Source: Myxococcales bacterium (GTDB lineage Bacteria; Myxococcota_A; UBA9042). Taken from it: a stretch of 64,000 bases of DNA. The notes under the pieces are model-generated. The model searched no databases. It saw only the letters and a program-made list of their open reading frames with translations, and was not told where the DNA came from. Below, piece by piece: positions 1-8,001 of this stretch (position 1 is the first letter of the stretch; each line of letters opens with the position of its first letter). The position numbers were made by a program, and so were the translations under genes. The stretch spans positions 1 to 64,000 of the forward strand of contig CANLIC010000019.1 in assembly GCA_947491025.1 (NCBI GenBank). Reading direction: 5' to 3'.

Positions 1-372
1 AGCTCGCGCTGGCGCTCGGTCACAGTTTCGCGCTGCTTGGCGAGCTCGGCCTCGCGCTCGACCGCTGTCTTGCGCTCCACGGCCAGCTCGCGCTGGCGCG
101 CGGTCGCTGCTTCGCGCTGCTTGGCGAGCTCGGCCTCGCGCTCGACTGCTGTCTTGCGCTCCACGGCCAGCTCGCGCTGGCGCGCGGTCGCTGCTTCGCG
201 CTGCTTGGCGAGCTCGGCCTCGCGCTCGACCGCTGTCTTGCGCTCCACGGCCAGCTCGCGCTGGCGCGCGGTCGCTGCTTCGCGCTGCCTGGCCAGTTCC
301 GCCTCGCGCTCGATGGCGGTCTTGCGCTCCAGCGCCAACTCACGCTCTCGCGCGAGCACTGCGGCGCGTTGA
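1..372. repeat. 84-bp in-frame tandem repeat (28 residues, four heptads)
   Basis: Units lie at 37-120, 121-204 and 205-288. The first and third are identical and the second differs by one base. A degenerate unit follows at 289-372, and a diverged partial unit occupies 1-36, so the array continues past the window edge. On the minus strand each unit encodes 28 residues, exactly four heptads, so copy number can change without breaking the coiled-coil register. Confidence 0.9.
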
Positions 373-2960
373 CGCTGCAGCTCTTGCTCCTGGCGTGCGA
401 CGCTGACCTGCTGGCGCTGCAGCTCCTGCTCCTTGGCCTCTGCGAGCTTGCGCAGACGCACCACCTCGGCCTCGGACTGCGCCGCGCGTTGGCGCTCGCG
501 CACCAACTCCACTTCGCGCTCCAGCAGCTGGCTGCGCTGGCGCTCCGCCTCCGTGGCTGCCGAAGACGCTTGGGTCTGAGCTTCGCGCAGCTCCGTGGCC
601 TTGGCGTCCGCCTCGTCGCGGGCCTTGGCGAGCGCCGCCAGCTTCAGTTCGGCGGCCATGCGCGCCGCCTGCTCGGCAGCGACGTCGCGTGCGGCGGCCT
701 GACGCGCCCGCGCCAGCTCTGCTTCGCGGACGGCGGCCCGCTCGCGCTCTTTGGCCAGCTCCGCGGCGCGCGCTGCCGCCTTCTCGCGCACTTTGGCGAG
801 CTCCGACTCGCGGACTGCGGCAGTCTGACGCTCGCGCGCCAACTCAGCCTCGCGCTCGAGCGTGCGGCGGCGCTCCGCGGTGAGTTCGCGGGACTGGCGC
901 GCGGCGAGGTCGCGCGCGGCGCCGAGCTCCTTCTCGAGTGAGTCATTGACCTTGCGCGCTTCAGTCAGCTCCGTCTGCACCGCAGCGACGCGGCGGCCAA
1001 GCTGGGCTTCAATCCCGTCCAGCTCGCGGTCGCGGTCCCCGGCCTGGCGGGCCATTTCGCCGCGCAGCCGCTCGGTCTCTTGCTGCAGCGCGATCACCTG
1101 CGCTGCCGCGGCCTTTTCGCGCTCTGCGGCCTCCGCGCGGCTGCGCTCCAGAGCGGCATCGGTACGACGCGCCGCTTGGGCTGCTGCGAGCTCTGCAGCG
1201 GCTGCCCGCTCTTGCTGGAGCTGCTGCAGCTTGGCTTCGCGCTCGGCGAGCGCGGCCTGCAAGCGCGCGGCCTCGGCTTCAGCGCGCTGGCGCGCTGTCG
1301 CGTTGGCGGTCGCCTCGGAGCGCATGCCTTCGAGCGCCTTGCGCTGCTTATCAAGCCGGAGCGTCAGCTCGACGCGGGCCTGGTCCAGGCGCACGCGCTC
1401 CTTGGCGGCGACCTCGGCCTCTTGCACCTTGCCGGCATTCCGAGCGGCCTGCTCTCGCTGCGCCGCGTCGGCCTGCGCTTGCGCCAGGTTGGCTTCGCGC
1501 TGCGCGAGCGCGTCGCGGGCTGAGGCGAGTTCGGTCTCGCGACGTTGCAGCAGCGACGCCACCTGCTCCGCACGCCGCCGCGCCTCGCTCTCCTTGGCCG
1601 CGATCGCAGCCATCTGGCGCTGGGCCTCCTGCAGTTGCCGATCTCGTTCGGCCAAGGTTCGCAGCGCTTGCTCTGCGCGGTCTTCTGCCGCTCGCCAGCG
1701 GCGCTCGGCCTCGACGCGCTCTTGGTCGGCCTTTTGCGCTCGCGTCAGCGCGGCCTGGGACTCGGCCAGGGTCTTGCGGAATCCCTCGAGCTCGGTGCGG
1801 GCCCTTTCGGCCTCGCCGCGCGCCGCAGCGGTCTGCTGGCCAGCCGCCTCGCTGCGCCGAGCCAATTCTGCGTCGCGCGCCGCGATCTCGGCCTTGAGCT
1901 TCGCGACCTCCTCGGTCTGGGCCGCGCGGCGCGTCTCACGTGCGTTGTGCACCTCCGCACGGAGGGACTCGGCGGTCTGCTGGGCTTGCTTGAGCGACTG
2001 CTCCAGCGAGGTAATGCGCTTCTCGTCGCGCAGGCCTTGGACTTGGCGCGCCTTCTGGATCTGCTCGCGCAACAGCGCGATGCGAGCCTCCTCGGCGCGA
2101 CGCTGGGCGACGGCTGAGTCGAGGCTCGCGCGCTCTCGGTTGAGCTCCTCGCGCAGGGCGGCACGCTCCTGACTGGCGACTGTCGCTGCCGAGGTCGCCG
2201 TCGCGAGGCGTTTTGCGGCTTCTGCCGCCTGGGCTTCGAGGGCCTGCACGCGCGCGTGTTGCTCTGTGTCGCCGCGGACCTTGGCCGCCGTGGCCTCGGC
2301 ACCGGCCTTGGCAGCGTCGGCGCGCGCCTTGTCGAGCGCGGCCTGAAGGCGATCGCGCTCGGCGGTGGCGGCGCCTTCGCGATCGCGCGCTTGCCGCAGC
2401 GTCTCTGCGAGTTCGCGCTCGCGCGCCGCCGCCGTGCGGGCCTCAGCGGCCGTACTGGCGATGGCGCGAGACTGTGCGGCGGACAGCTTGCGGTCGGTGC
2501 CGTCGACGACGATGACCACGGCGTTGCCGTCGGTGCGGACGTGGAACAGGGCGTCTTGGTCCAGGGTCAGCACGATGCGGGCGACTTCGCTGTCGCGCTC
2601 GCGGTAGCGCAGGGCCTCAACGGTCCGGATCACGCCGTTCTGGACCGCGATGGGACGCTCGAAGGGGCCCGGATCGTGGCCGGCGATGTCGACGAAAAGG
2701 CGGGGTGGCTGCTCGAGGCGGAAGGTCGTGAACGTCGGCGCGACGCTGGTGCGGATGGTGATGACCGTGGTGTCGGCGGCCTCGACGACGTCCAACGACT
2801 CGATCGCGACGACGCTTCTGGCGGACGGGGCGGCCCACGCCGAGCCGGCGTAGAAGACCGGCACCAGTACGGCGGGCAGCGTTGGGGGCGCAGCGAGGGT
2901 CGCCGCCAGCGTGCTCGCCAGGGCGCGCTCAAGCGCGGAGGGAGAGTGTGCAGGTCGCAT
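1..2960 (-). CDS. AMIN-domain protein with giant coiled coil in the pilQ position (partial, runs off left edge)
   Basis: The frame is open from an ATG at 2960 to the window edge, giving 986 residues with no stop. The start overlaps the pilP stop as TGATG, so the gene is translationally coupled to pilMNOP. A hydrophobic N-terminal segment (about residues 15-45) is followed by a beta-rich AMIN-like domain (about 50-150, with the FRLEQPPRLFVDIAG-type core). AMIN domains bind peptidoglycan and are typical of PilQ secretins. From about residue 155 to the edge the protein is almost entirely Arg/Glu/Ala/Gln-rich coiled coil, ending in exact 28-residue repeats. By position this should be PilQ, the outer-membrane secretin of the type IV pilus, but no secretin domain is visible here. 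It may lie beyond the edge, or this may be a separate periplasmic scaffold protein. Reading frame confidence is high; the pilQ identity is moderate. Confidence 0.75.
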   Translation of the reverse strand, partial: MRPAHSPSALERALASTLAATLAAPPTLPAVLVPVFYAGSAWAAPSARSVVAIESLDVVEAADTTVITIRTSVAPTFTTFRLEQPPRLFVDIAGHDPGPFERPIAVQNGVIRTVEALRYRERDSEVARIVLTLDQDALFHVRTDGNAVVIVVDGTDRKLSAAQSRAIASTAAEARTAAARERELAETLRQARDREGAATAERDRLQAALDKARADAAKAGAEATAAKVRGDTEQHARVQALEAQAAEAAKRLATATSAATVASQERAALREELNRERASLDSAVAQRRAEEARIALLREQIQKARQVQGLRDEKRITSLEQSLKQAQQTAESLRAEVHNARETRRAAQTEEVAKLKAEIAARDAELARRSEAAGQQTAAARGEAERARTELEGFRKTLAESQAALTRAQKADQERVEAERRWRAAEDRAEQALRTLAERDRQLQEAQRQMAAIAAKESEARRRAEQVASLLQRRETELASARDALAQREANLAQAQADAAQREQAARNAGKVQEAEVAAKERVRLDQARVELTLRLDKQRKALEGMRSEATANATARQRAEAEAARLQAALAEREAKLQQLQQERAAAAELAAAQAARRTDAALERSRAEAAEREKAAAAQVIALQQETERLRGEMARQAGDRDRELDGIEAQLGRRVAAVQTELTEARKVNDSLEKELGAARDLAARQSRELTAERRRTLEREAELARERQTAAVRESELAKVREKAAARAAELAKERERAAVREAELARARQAAARDVAAEQAARMAAELKLAALAKARDEADAKATELREAQTQASSAATEAERQRSQLLEREVELVRERQRAAQSEAEVVRLRKLAEAKEQELQRQQVSVARQEQELQRQRAAVLARERELALERKTAIEREAELARQREAATARQRELAVERKTAVEREAELAKQREAATARQRELAVERKTAVEREAELAKQREAATARQRELAVERKTAVEREAELAKQRETVTERQRE

Positions 2961-3676
2961 CACAGTTCCTTCTTCTCGGTGCTCGGCGCACCGTCGCCCG
3001 TGTACTGGTGCAGGTCTGGCTTGATGTTCTTTTTGAACGGCTCGGACTTGCCCGGTACGTCGATCAGCAACTCGTACTGCAGGATCGCTTTGACGCGGCC
3101 GCCCTCTCTGCCGAGCGGATCGCCGCGCTCGACCTCGATGCGCTCACCCTTGGAGTCGGTGAGCACTGCCTTGGGCCGGGCGATGCCGGTCAGCAGGATG
3201 ATGAGCGTGTACTGCTGCAGGGCCTCGGCGATGCGGGGATCGACGTCTTTGGCTTGGCTCAACTCCAGCGCTGACTTGGCGGCGCCCTGGTCCTGCAGCT
3301 CATAGTTCGGCTGGCCACCCAGCTCGTCCTTGTTCTCGTTGGGTTTGGGAACGAAGTCGACCAGGTTCGCCAGCATCGGGTTGGCGAGCTCCTCGATCTT
3401 GGCGGCTTCGTAGCGCTTGAACAGCTCCTTCAGCGGCACATTTCGCGGGTTTTCACCGAGGGGCTCCCAGCGCTCCAGCACGGGATCGGGTCCGGCGACG
3501 ATCGCGGCAACAGCGGCCTCTGCGGCGGCTGGCGCGGCTTTCTTGGCTTCTTCGCCGCAGCCGGTCAAGGTCCACGCCAAGAGGTACACCCACGCTCCGC
3601 GCCGTGCGTCGATGCGTGCGCGTCCGGCGCTGAGCAGCGCCGCGTCGCTTCGGGGCGTTGGGTTCCAACAGGCCAT
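2960..3676 (-). CDS. pilP: Type IV pilus assembly lipoprotein PilP
   Basis: This 238-residue protein has a long basic N-terminus, then a hydrophobic stretch ending in a lipobox (LTGC, Cys at about 41), which fits the inner-membrane lipoprotein PilP. PilP links the PilMNO platform to the PilQ secretin. The middle holds the expected acidic/Pro linker and the C-terminal half has the beta-sandwich pattern with LTGIARPKAVL and RGDPLG. The start overlaps the pilO stop (TGATG at 3674-3678), and the stop overlaps the next start in the same way. No better start is available upstream of the signal sequence. The assignment rests on motif and on position between pilO and the AMIN protein. Confidence 0.88.
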   Translation of the reverse strand: MACWNPTPRSDAALLSAGRARIDARRGAWVYLLAWTLTGCGEEAKKAAPAAAEAAVAAIVAGPDPVLERWEPLGENPRNVPLKELFKRYEAAKIEELANPMLANLVDFVPKPNENKDELGGQPNYELQDQGAAKSALELSQAKDVDPRIAEALQQYTLIILLTGIARPKAVLTDSKGERIEVERGDPLGREGGRVKAILQYELLIDVPGKSEPFKKNIKPDLHQYTGDGAPSTEKKEL

Positions 3677-4413
3677 CAGGTCCTCTTCCGCTTGCCGGGC
3701 AGCTCGGGCTCGGCGCTCTCCGCCGGCGGCTTGCCAGTCCAGGTATAGGCGTATGCGGTGAAGGTCGCTCGGACAAAGGCTTTCTTGCGCGCACGCTCTT
3801 GGACGTCGATCTGCTCGCGCAGCTGCTGGGTCGGCGATTGCTTTAGCAAGGCGGTCTTCTGCTCAGGAGTATACGTCTCGCGCAGCTCCTTCAGCAGCTC
3901 GCCATGCTCGAGCGGAACGTTCTCAACCGAGAGCCGGCGCAGGTGGATGACGCGCCGATCGGGGCTCGCGTAGATGCGCAGGAAGCGCACCACGTCGATC
4001 ATCGAGCCGCTGACGCTCATGCGCACCGGCACGGCGTCGACGAGGTTCATGTGGCGGGTGTCGAGTCGCTCAAAGCGCGAGACCGTCAAGTTGCAGGCGA
4101 CGGCGTCATGCTGGAGGTTCTCGATGAGGTCCGGGACCTCATCCGACATCGGCAGCATCTTGCGGTTGTCCTTGTCCTGCTCGACCAAGTCGTCCTTGCG
4201 CTTGCGCAGCTTCGCCAGCTCTGCCTCTTTGGCGGTCGCCGCCAGGCCGGAGAGTTGGGCGTCTGTCGCCTTGAGGTCCTTCTCGCTCTGGGTCGCCTCG
4301 CTAATGACCGGGTCGATCAACAGGAAGTAGCCGCCAGCGCCAAGCACGGCGAGGATCGCCGCCAAGACGCCTGCTTTTTGCGCTGGAGGCAGCTTGAGAA
4401 ACTGCTCCATCAT
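3676..4413 (-). CDS. pilO: Type IV pilus inner-membrane assembly protein PilO
   Basis: This 245-residue protein has a short cytoplasmic N-terminus, one membrane segment (about residues 14-35), a periplasmic coiled coil (about 38-85, Lys/Glu-rich) and a C-terminal ferredoxin-like domain. This is the layout of PilO, which dimerises with PilN and contacts PilP. The start overlaps the pilN stop by four bases (ATGA). A second ATG follows immediately at codon 2, so either could be used. The Lys/Arg- and Pro-rich C-terminal tail is longer than in many homologues. Confidence 0.9.
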   Translation of the reverse strand: MMEQFLKLPPAQKAGVLAAILAVLGAGGYFLLIDPVISEATQSEKDLKATDAQLSGLAATAKEAELAKLRKRKDDLVEQDKDNRKMLPMSDEVPDLIENLQHDAVACNLTVSRFERLDTRHMNLVDAVPVRMSVSGSMIDVVRFLRIYASPDRRVIHLRRLSVENVPLEHGELLKELRETYTPEQKTALLKQSPTQQLREQIDVQERARKKAFVRATFTAYAYTWTGKPPAESAEPELPGKRKRT

Positions 4414-5423
4414 GGGGCACCTCTCGCCGGCGTCGGCACAAGGGGTGTCGGTGGCGTCGGAGCGGCCGGGGCGCTGCCTTGGGTCGGCGTCGCTCCACCG
4501 CTCGGCGGCACCGCCGCGTCGACGCCGCTAGCAGCGGTGGGCGTTGGGCTCTCGGCGTCGGCCGTCGGGGAGGGATCGACCGCCAGGGCGTTGATGTCGC
4601 GGGCGTCGAGTTCCGTCGGCGGCGCCCGGTCTGACGGCAAGCGGAGGCCCGAGCCGTCCGCGCCAGCGTCGCCGATCGCGGTCGCCTCGCCCGCCATCTC
4701 CGCGGCCTCCAGCTTGGCCTGGCGCTGCTCCGGAGACAGGTAGGGTTCGACGAGGTAGATCAGCGTCGCCTTGATGGTGAACTGGACGATCTCGAGGTCC
4801 AACCGCCCGTCTTTGCGCTTCTCGTTGAACGCCAGCTGCACATTGCGGAAGTGTGCCGACGACTCCAGCCGGCGCAGCACCTCGGCGACGTCCTCGTGGT
4901 TCATCGCCTCGCCCATCAGGGTGACCTCACCCTCGGCCTCGCGGATGCTGGTGAACCAGGCCCGGTTGGCCTCCCAGCGCGTGCGCCAGCCAGACGCCTC
5001 CAGCAGCTTGAGCTCACTGGTCGGAACCACCTTCGGGTCTCGCACCTTCAACATGAACGACAGGAAGGTGAACGCTCCGAGCGGGCCGCGCTTCTCGCCG
5101 TCGAGCTCTTCGAAGAGCAGCGAGACCTTCTCTAGCTCCTGGATGTCCTTCTGCAGAACAGCCATGTCGGCAGCGACTCGCTTGGCCGCGTCGAGCTCGG
5201 TCTTGGCGCGGCGAAGGCGGGTGCCAAGCGAGGTCGCCCTCTCGCTGGCCTCGGCGTGCCACGTATAGAGGGCCGCGAACTCCATGACGAGCAGGAGCAC
5301 GAAGATGAGAATGCCGAGATTCGGCACATCGGGCAGCGACGCCGTCCGGCGCTTGCGCTTGCCACCTTTCTGGGCCGGAGCACCCAGCAGGTTGATGCGG
5401 ATCATCGCCAACATCGCAATCAC
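4410..5423 (-). CDS. pilN: Type IV pilus inner-membrane assembly protein PilN
   Basis: The protein has the classic MIRINLL motif near its N-terminus, which binds the cytoplasmic PilM. It then has a basic stretch, one membrane helix (about residues 35-55), a coiled coil and a periplasmic ferredoxin-like domain. At 337 residues it is longer than usual PilN (about 200). The excess is a Pro/Ala/Thr-rich low-complexity tail from about residue 245. I chose the GTG at 5423 because an AAGGGAG ribosome site lies 7 bases upstream (5431-5437) and the codon overlaps the pilM stop. ATGs at 5414 and 5405 (the MIRINLL Met) are alternatives with no visible ribosome site. Confidence 0.88.
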   Translation of the reverse strand: MIAMLAMIRINLLGAPAQKGGKRKRRTASLPDVPNLGILIFVLLLVMEFAALYTWHAEASERATSLGTRLRRAKTELDAAKRVAADMAVLQKDIQELEKVSLLFEELDGEKRGPLGAFTFLSFMLKVRDPKVVPTSELKLLEASGWRTRWEANRAWFTSIREAEGEVTLMGEAMNHEDVAEVLRRLESSAHFRNVQLAFNEKRKDGRLDLEIVQFTIKATLIYLVEPYLSPEQRQAKLEAAEMAGEATAIGDAGADGSGLRLPSDRAPPTELDARDINALAVDPSPTADAESPTPTAASGVDAAVPPSGGATPTQGSAPAAPTPPTPLVPTPARGAP

Positions 5424-6481
5424 ACTCGGTCTCCCTTGCTGCCACGCCGAGCCAGTCCGACCGCAACGGCGGCGATCGGGGCCATGCGTTGCAAGCTCGC
5501 GATGTCAAAGCGTTTCGGATCGACGATGACGTTCTGGAACGGGTTGATCGCCCGAACTTCCGCGCCAAGCCGGCGCTCGAGCCCCTCGATCAGGCCGGTC
5601 TGGAGCGCGGCGCCGCCCGACAGGTAGATGGTGGAGATCTCCGCGTTCATCGATGTGGCGGCGAAGAAGTCCAGCGATCGCTGCACTTCGCTCACCATCT
5701 GCTCGCTGATGCGTTCCCTGATGCGCTGTACCTCGCGCAAGACGCCGGACATCGACAGCGTCGTTTCCGACGAGGTCTTCATGTGCTCGGCTTCTTCCCA
5801 CGGCACCGCGAACTGCTTGCTGATCTCTTCGGTGAGCAAGTTGCCGCCGATGGTGATGTCGCGCGTGAAGGTGGGGATGCCATCGGCGACGATGTGGATG
5901 TTGATGGTCGACGCGCCGATGTTGACTAGCGCGACGGTGTCCTCACGCGCTGCCTGATGGTTGAGCTCGAAGCAGTTGTAGAGGGCGAAGGCGTCGACAT
6001 CGACCACCGCTGGGTCGATGCGAGCGTCGCGGACCACCTCAACGAACTCATCGACCACGGCCCGCTTGGCGGCGACCAGCAGCACGTCCATCTGGCCTTG
6101 CCCGGCTCGGGCGTTGATGATCTGCGCGTCGACGTGCACATCTTTGATATCAAATGGGATGTATTGCTCCGCTTCCCACTGAATCGAGTCTTCGAGCTCT
6201 TCCTCGGTCATCTCCGGGAGCGAGATCTTCTTGATGATGACGGCATGGCCGGCCATCGAGATCGCGGCCCGCCGGTGTCGGATCTTGTTGAGGCTGAGGA
6301 CCTCTTGGATCCGCTGGGAGAGCAGAGGCGCGTGCATCACCTGGCCGTCACGGATCGTGTCTGGCGGCAGCATGATCGAGTCAAAGGCCAGCAACTGGAC
6401 GCCTTTTTTGGTGTCTTTCAGCTGACAGACCTTGATCGACGAGGTGCCGATGTCGAGGCCGATGAGGTTCTGTCCCGCCAT
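5420..6481 (-). CDS. pilM: Type IV pilus actin-like ATPase PilM
   Basis: This 353-residue actin-like protein has GLDIGTSSIKVCQL at the N-terminus (phosphate 1), VNIGASTINIHI in the middle (phosphate 2) and YLSGGAALQTG near the C-terminus (adenosine motif). PilM polymerises or forms rings in the cytoplasm and recruits PilN through its N-terminal peptide. The frame is open further upstream, but the ATG at 6481 fits the family start (MAGQNLIGLDIG) and has GGGAG about 10 bases upstream. It is the first gene of the pil operon, with a good promoter at 6600-6628. Confidence 0.95.
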   Translation of the reverse strand: MAGQNLIGLDIGTSSIKVCQLKDTKKGVQLLAFDSIMLPPDTIRDGQVMHAPLLSQRIQEVLSLNKIRHRRAAISMAGHAVIIKKISLPEMTEEELEDSIQWEAEQYIPFDIKDVHVDAQIINARAGQGQMDVLLVAAKRAVVDEFVEVVRDARIDPAVVDVDAFALYNCFELNHQAAREDTVALVNIGASTINIHIVADGIPTFTRDITIGGNLLTEEISKQFAVPWEEAEHMKTSSETTLSMSGVLREVQRIRERISEQMVSEVQRSLDFFAATSMNAEISTIYLSGGAALQTGLIEGLERRLGAEVRAINPFQNVIVDPKRFDIASLQRMAPIAAVAVGLARRGSKGDRV

Positions 6482-6599
6482 GCCAACTGCGCTCCCGATG
6501 ACCGAACCACACCCCATCCCCGCGGGCACGGTTGCCCGAAGGGCCGAGTGTACGCCCGACCGGGTGGCCACCGCACGCGTGTGTGGCCCGCCAAGGGTG

Positions 6600-6628
6600 A
6601 GCGTAGGCTGGGGGGTGAGGAGCGTCAA
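6600..6628 (-). promoter_or_regulatory. Predicted pilM operon promoter
   Basis: Read on the minus strand, TTGACG (6628-6623) and TACGCT (6605-6600) are separated by exactly 17 bases. Transcription would start near 6593, giving a leader of about 110 bases before the pilM ATG. Confidence 0.6.
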
Positions 6629-6736
6629 GAATTCGGGCACCTGGGCGATGTGTCGAAATCGTCATGTAGTTCAGCTGTTTGCGTGACGGCGGCCCGTTGC
6701 GCCGGGCCGGCCTGGCTGGACGCAGCGCGGGCAGAG

Positions 6737-6760
6737 GCCGCGATCGACGGCGATCGCGGC
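6737..6760. repeat. Perfect 10-bp inverted repeat with 4-base loop
   Basis: The arms GCCGCGATCG and CGATCGCGGC flank ACGG. There is no T-run on either side, so it is not a standard terminator. It lies between the two divergent promoters and could be a shared operator or a structured RNA element. Confidence 0.5.
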
Positions 6761-6822
6761 GCCACGGCCAGGCGAGATGCGCCATTGCAGGTGGGGTCGG
6801 GCCGAGCCGGGCGCCCCCTGAG

Positions 6823-6851
6823 TTGACGCGCTGGCGGGCGCTCCCTACGCT
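6823..6851 (+). promoter_or_regulatory. Predicted promoter of the OB-fold-like lipoprotein gene
   Basis: TTGACG (6823-6828) and TACGCT (6846-6851) are separated by 17 bases, the same hexamers and spacing as the divergent pilM promoter. The expected leader before the ATG at 6922 is about 65 bases. Confidence 0.6.
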
Positions 6852-6921
6852 GCAGGCCCGGAGCATCGGGCGGCGTTGCCGAAGCCAGACGGGAAGCCGA
6901 GTCGACGACCTGGAGTACAAG

Positions 6922-7851
6922 ATGTGGCGGATCGCGGTGTGGGGTGCGGCGTGCGGGTTGTTCATCGGCTGCGCCGAAGTGGGCTCGTCGGGCGGCGGGG
7001 GTGGCGGCGGGACTGACACCGGCGGCGGCGCGGTCGACACGGCGGGCGGCGGGACCGACGCCACTGGCGGCGCCGGCTCCGATGTCACAGGCGACGGTGC
7101 GGGCGGAGTGGATGGCGCGGCCGGCACCGACGGTGCCAGCGCCGGCGTCGAGAAGACCATCGAGGCGCTGCAGCAAGAGATGGAGTCCGTGGAATGCACG
7201 GAGAAGAGCCCCGGATTCACCAATGGCACCAAGGGCGTGCTCGCCAAGGGCGTGGTCCTGGTGTCGTCTGTCATCTTTAAGGTCGACAAGCCGGGCAAGC
7301 TCGACGCGGCCTACGTACAGGACAAGGGCGGCGGGCTCTGGAAGGGGATCTACATCACGGGCCCGAACGGCGGCGACCTTGGCAAACTCAAGCCGGGCGA
7401 CGTGCTGGATGTCCAGGGCGACCTCGTCGACTACTACTGCGCGACGCAGATCAGCGGCAAGAAGATCACCAAGGTCGAGGGCGCGACCGAGCTGCCCGTG
7501 GCGGTTACGCTCACGCTCGACAAGATCGGCGTCAACGTCACCCCGAAGGACAACGAGGCCACCGAGGGCACGCTGGTGTCGATCGAGAACGTGGTCGTCA
7601 GCGACAACGAGCCCAAAGGCACGGACGGCAAGCCGCACGGCGAGTTCTACGTCGGCAAGGACGACAAGGATAAGGCGGTGCTGGTCGCGCCGGGCTTTGG
7701 TACAACCTTCAGCGTCAAGGGCGCCGACGGCGTCTTTCGCGCCAGCTTCCCGGTCGGCACCAAGTTCAAGAGCATTCGCGGCGTTGTCGCCTACAGCTTC
7801 GGTGCCTACAAGCTGGTTCCGCTTGGCGACGGCGCGCTGCACGCCGAGTAG
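6922..7851 (+). CDS. Secreted lipoprotein with OB-fold-like domain
   Basis: This 309-residue protein has a signal sequence ending in a lipobox (FIGC, Cys at about 16). A Gly/Thr/Asp-rich flexible linker of about 55 residues follows, then a beta-rich domain from about residue 75 to the end. The pattern of alternating strands (AAYVQDKGGGLWKGIYI, KPGDVLDVQGDLVDYY) resembles the OB-fold domains found beside secreted nucleases, but no nuclease motif is present. The frame opens earlier, but the ATG at 6922 gives the signal peptide and has TGGAG just upstream. It is probably surface or periplasmic; its ligand is unknown. Confidence 0.75.
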   Translation: MWRIAVWGAACGLFIGCAEVGSSGGGGGGGTDTGGGAVDTAGGGTDATGGAGSDVTGDGAGGVDGAAGTDGASAGVEKTIEALQQEMESVECTEKSPGFTNGTKGVLAKGVVLVSSVIFKVDKPGKLDAAYVQDKGGGLWKGIYITGPNGGDLGKLKPGDVLDVQGDLVDYYCATQISGKKITKVEGATELPVAVTLTLDKIGVNVTPKDNEATEGTLVSIENVVVSDNEPKGTDGKPHGEFYVGKDDKDKAVLVAPGFGTTFSVKGADGVFRASFPVGTKFKSIRGVVAYSFGAYKLVPLGDGALHAE

Positions 7852-8001
7852 TCGGGGGAATCGACGCGTCGCGGTGAGGGTTGCACGCCCAGACCGCCGT
7901 GACGGTCCGCGCAGGTGTCGCCGAGCGTGGCGATCGCCGCCATCGAACACCCTCCGGGAATGCGGCCCCGAACGCCGCGCGTGATTAGAGAGGACGAGCA
8001 C

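Larger units (their letters stand above)
6482..6921. other. Divergent intergenic region between pilM and the 6922 lipoprotein gene
   Basis: This 440-bp region has no supportable gene. It holds two oppositely facing promoters with identical hexamers (6600-6628 minus and 6823-6851 plus) and a perfect 10-bp inverted repeat between them (6737-6760). Confidence 0.7.

Noticed and set aside
1..372. The 84-bp repeats as a CRISPR array
   Set aside because: There are no unique spacers; the repeats are contiguous and in frame within a coding sequence.
862..2172. Plus-strand open frame rich in Ala/Ser/Arg opposite the coiled-coil gene
   Set aside because: The complementary strand of a Glu/Arg/Ala coiled coil naturally gives such a frame. 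The minus frame is continuous with the AMIN domain and coupled to pilP.
6737..6760. GCGATCGC-type octamers as a special genome-wide tag like HIP1
   Set aside because: The motif recurs in the window but mostly within codon pairs such as GCG-ATC-GCC. Without a count against expectation, enrichment cannot be claimed.
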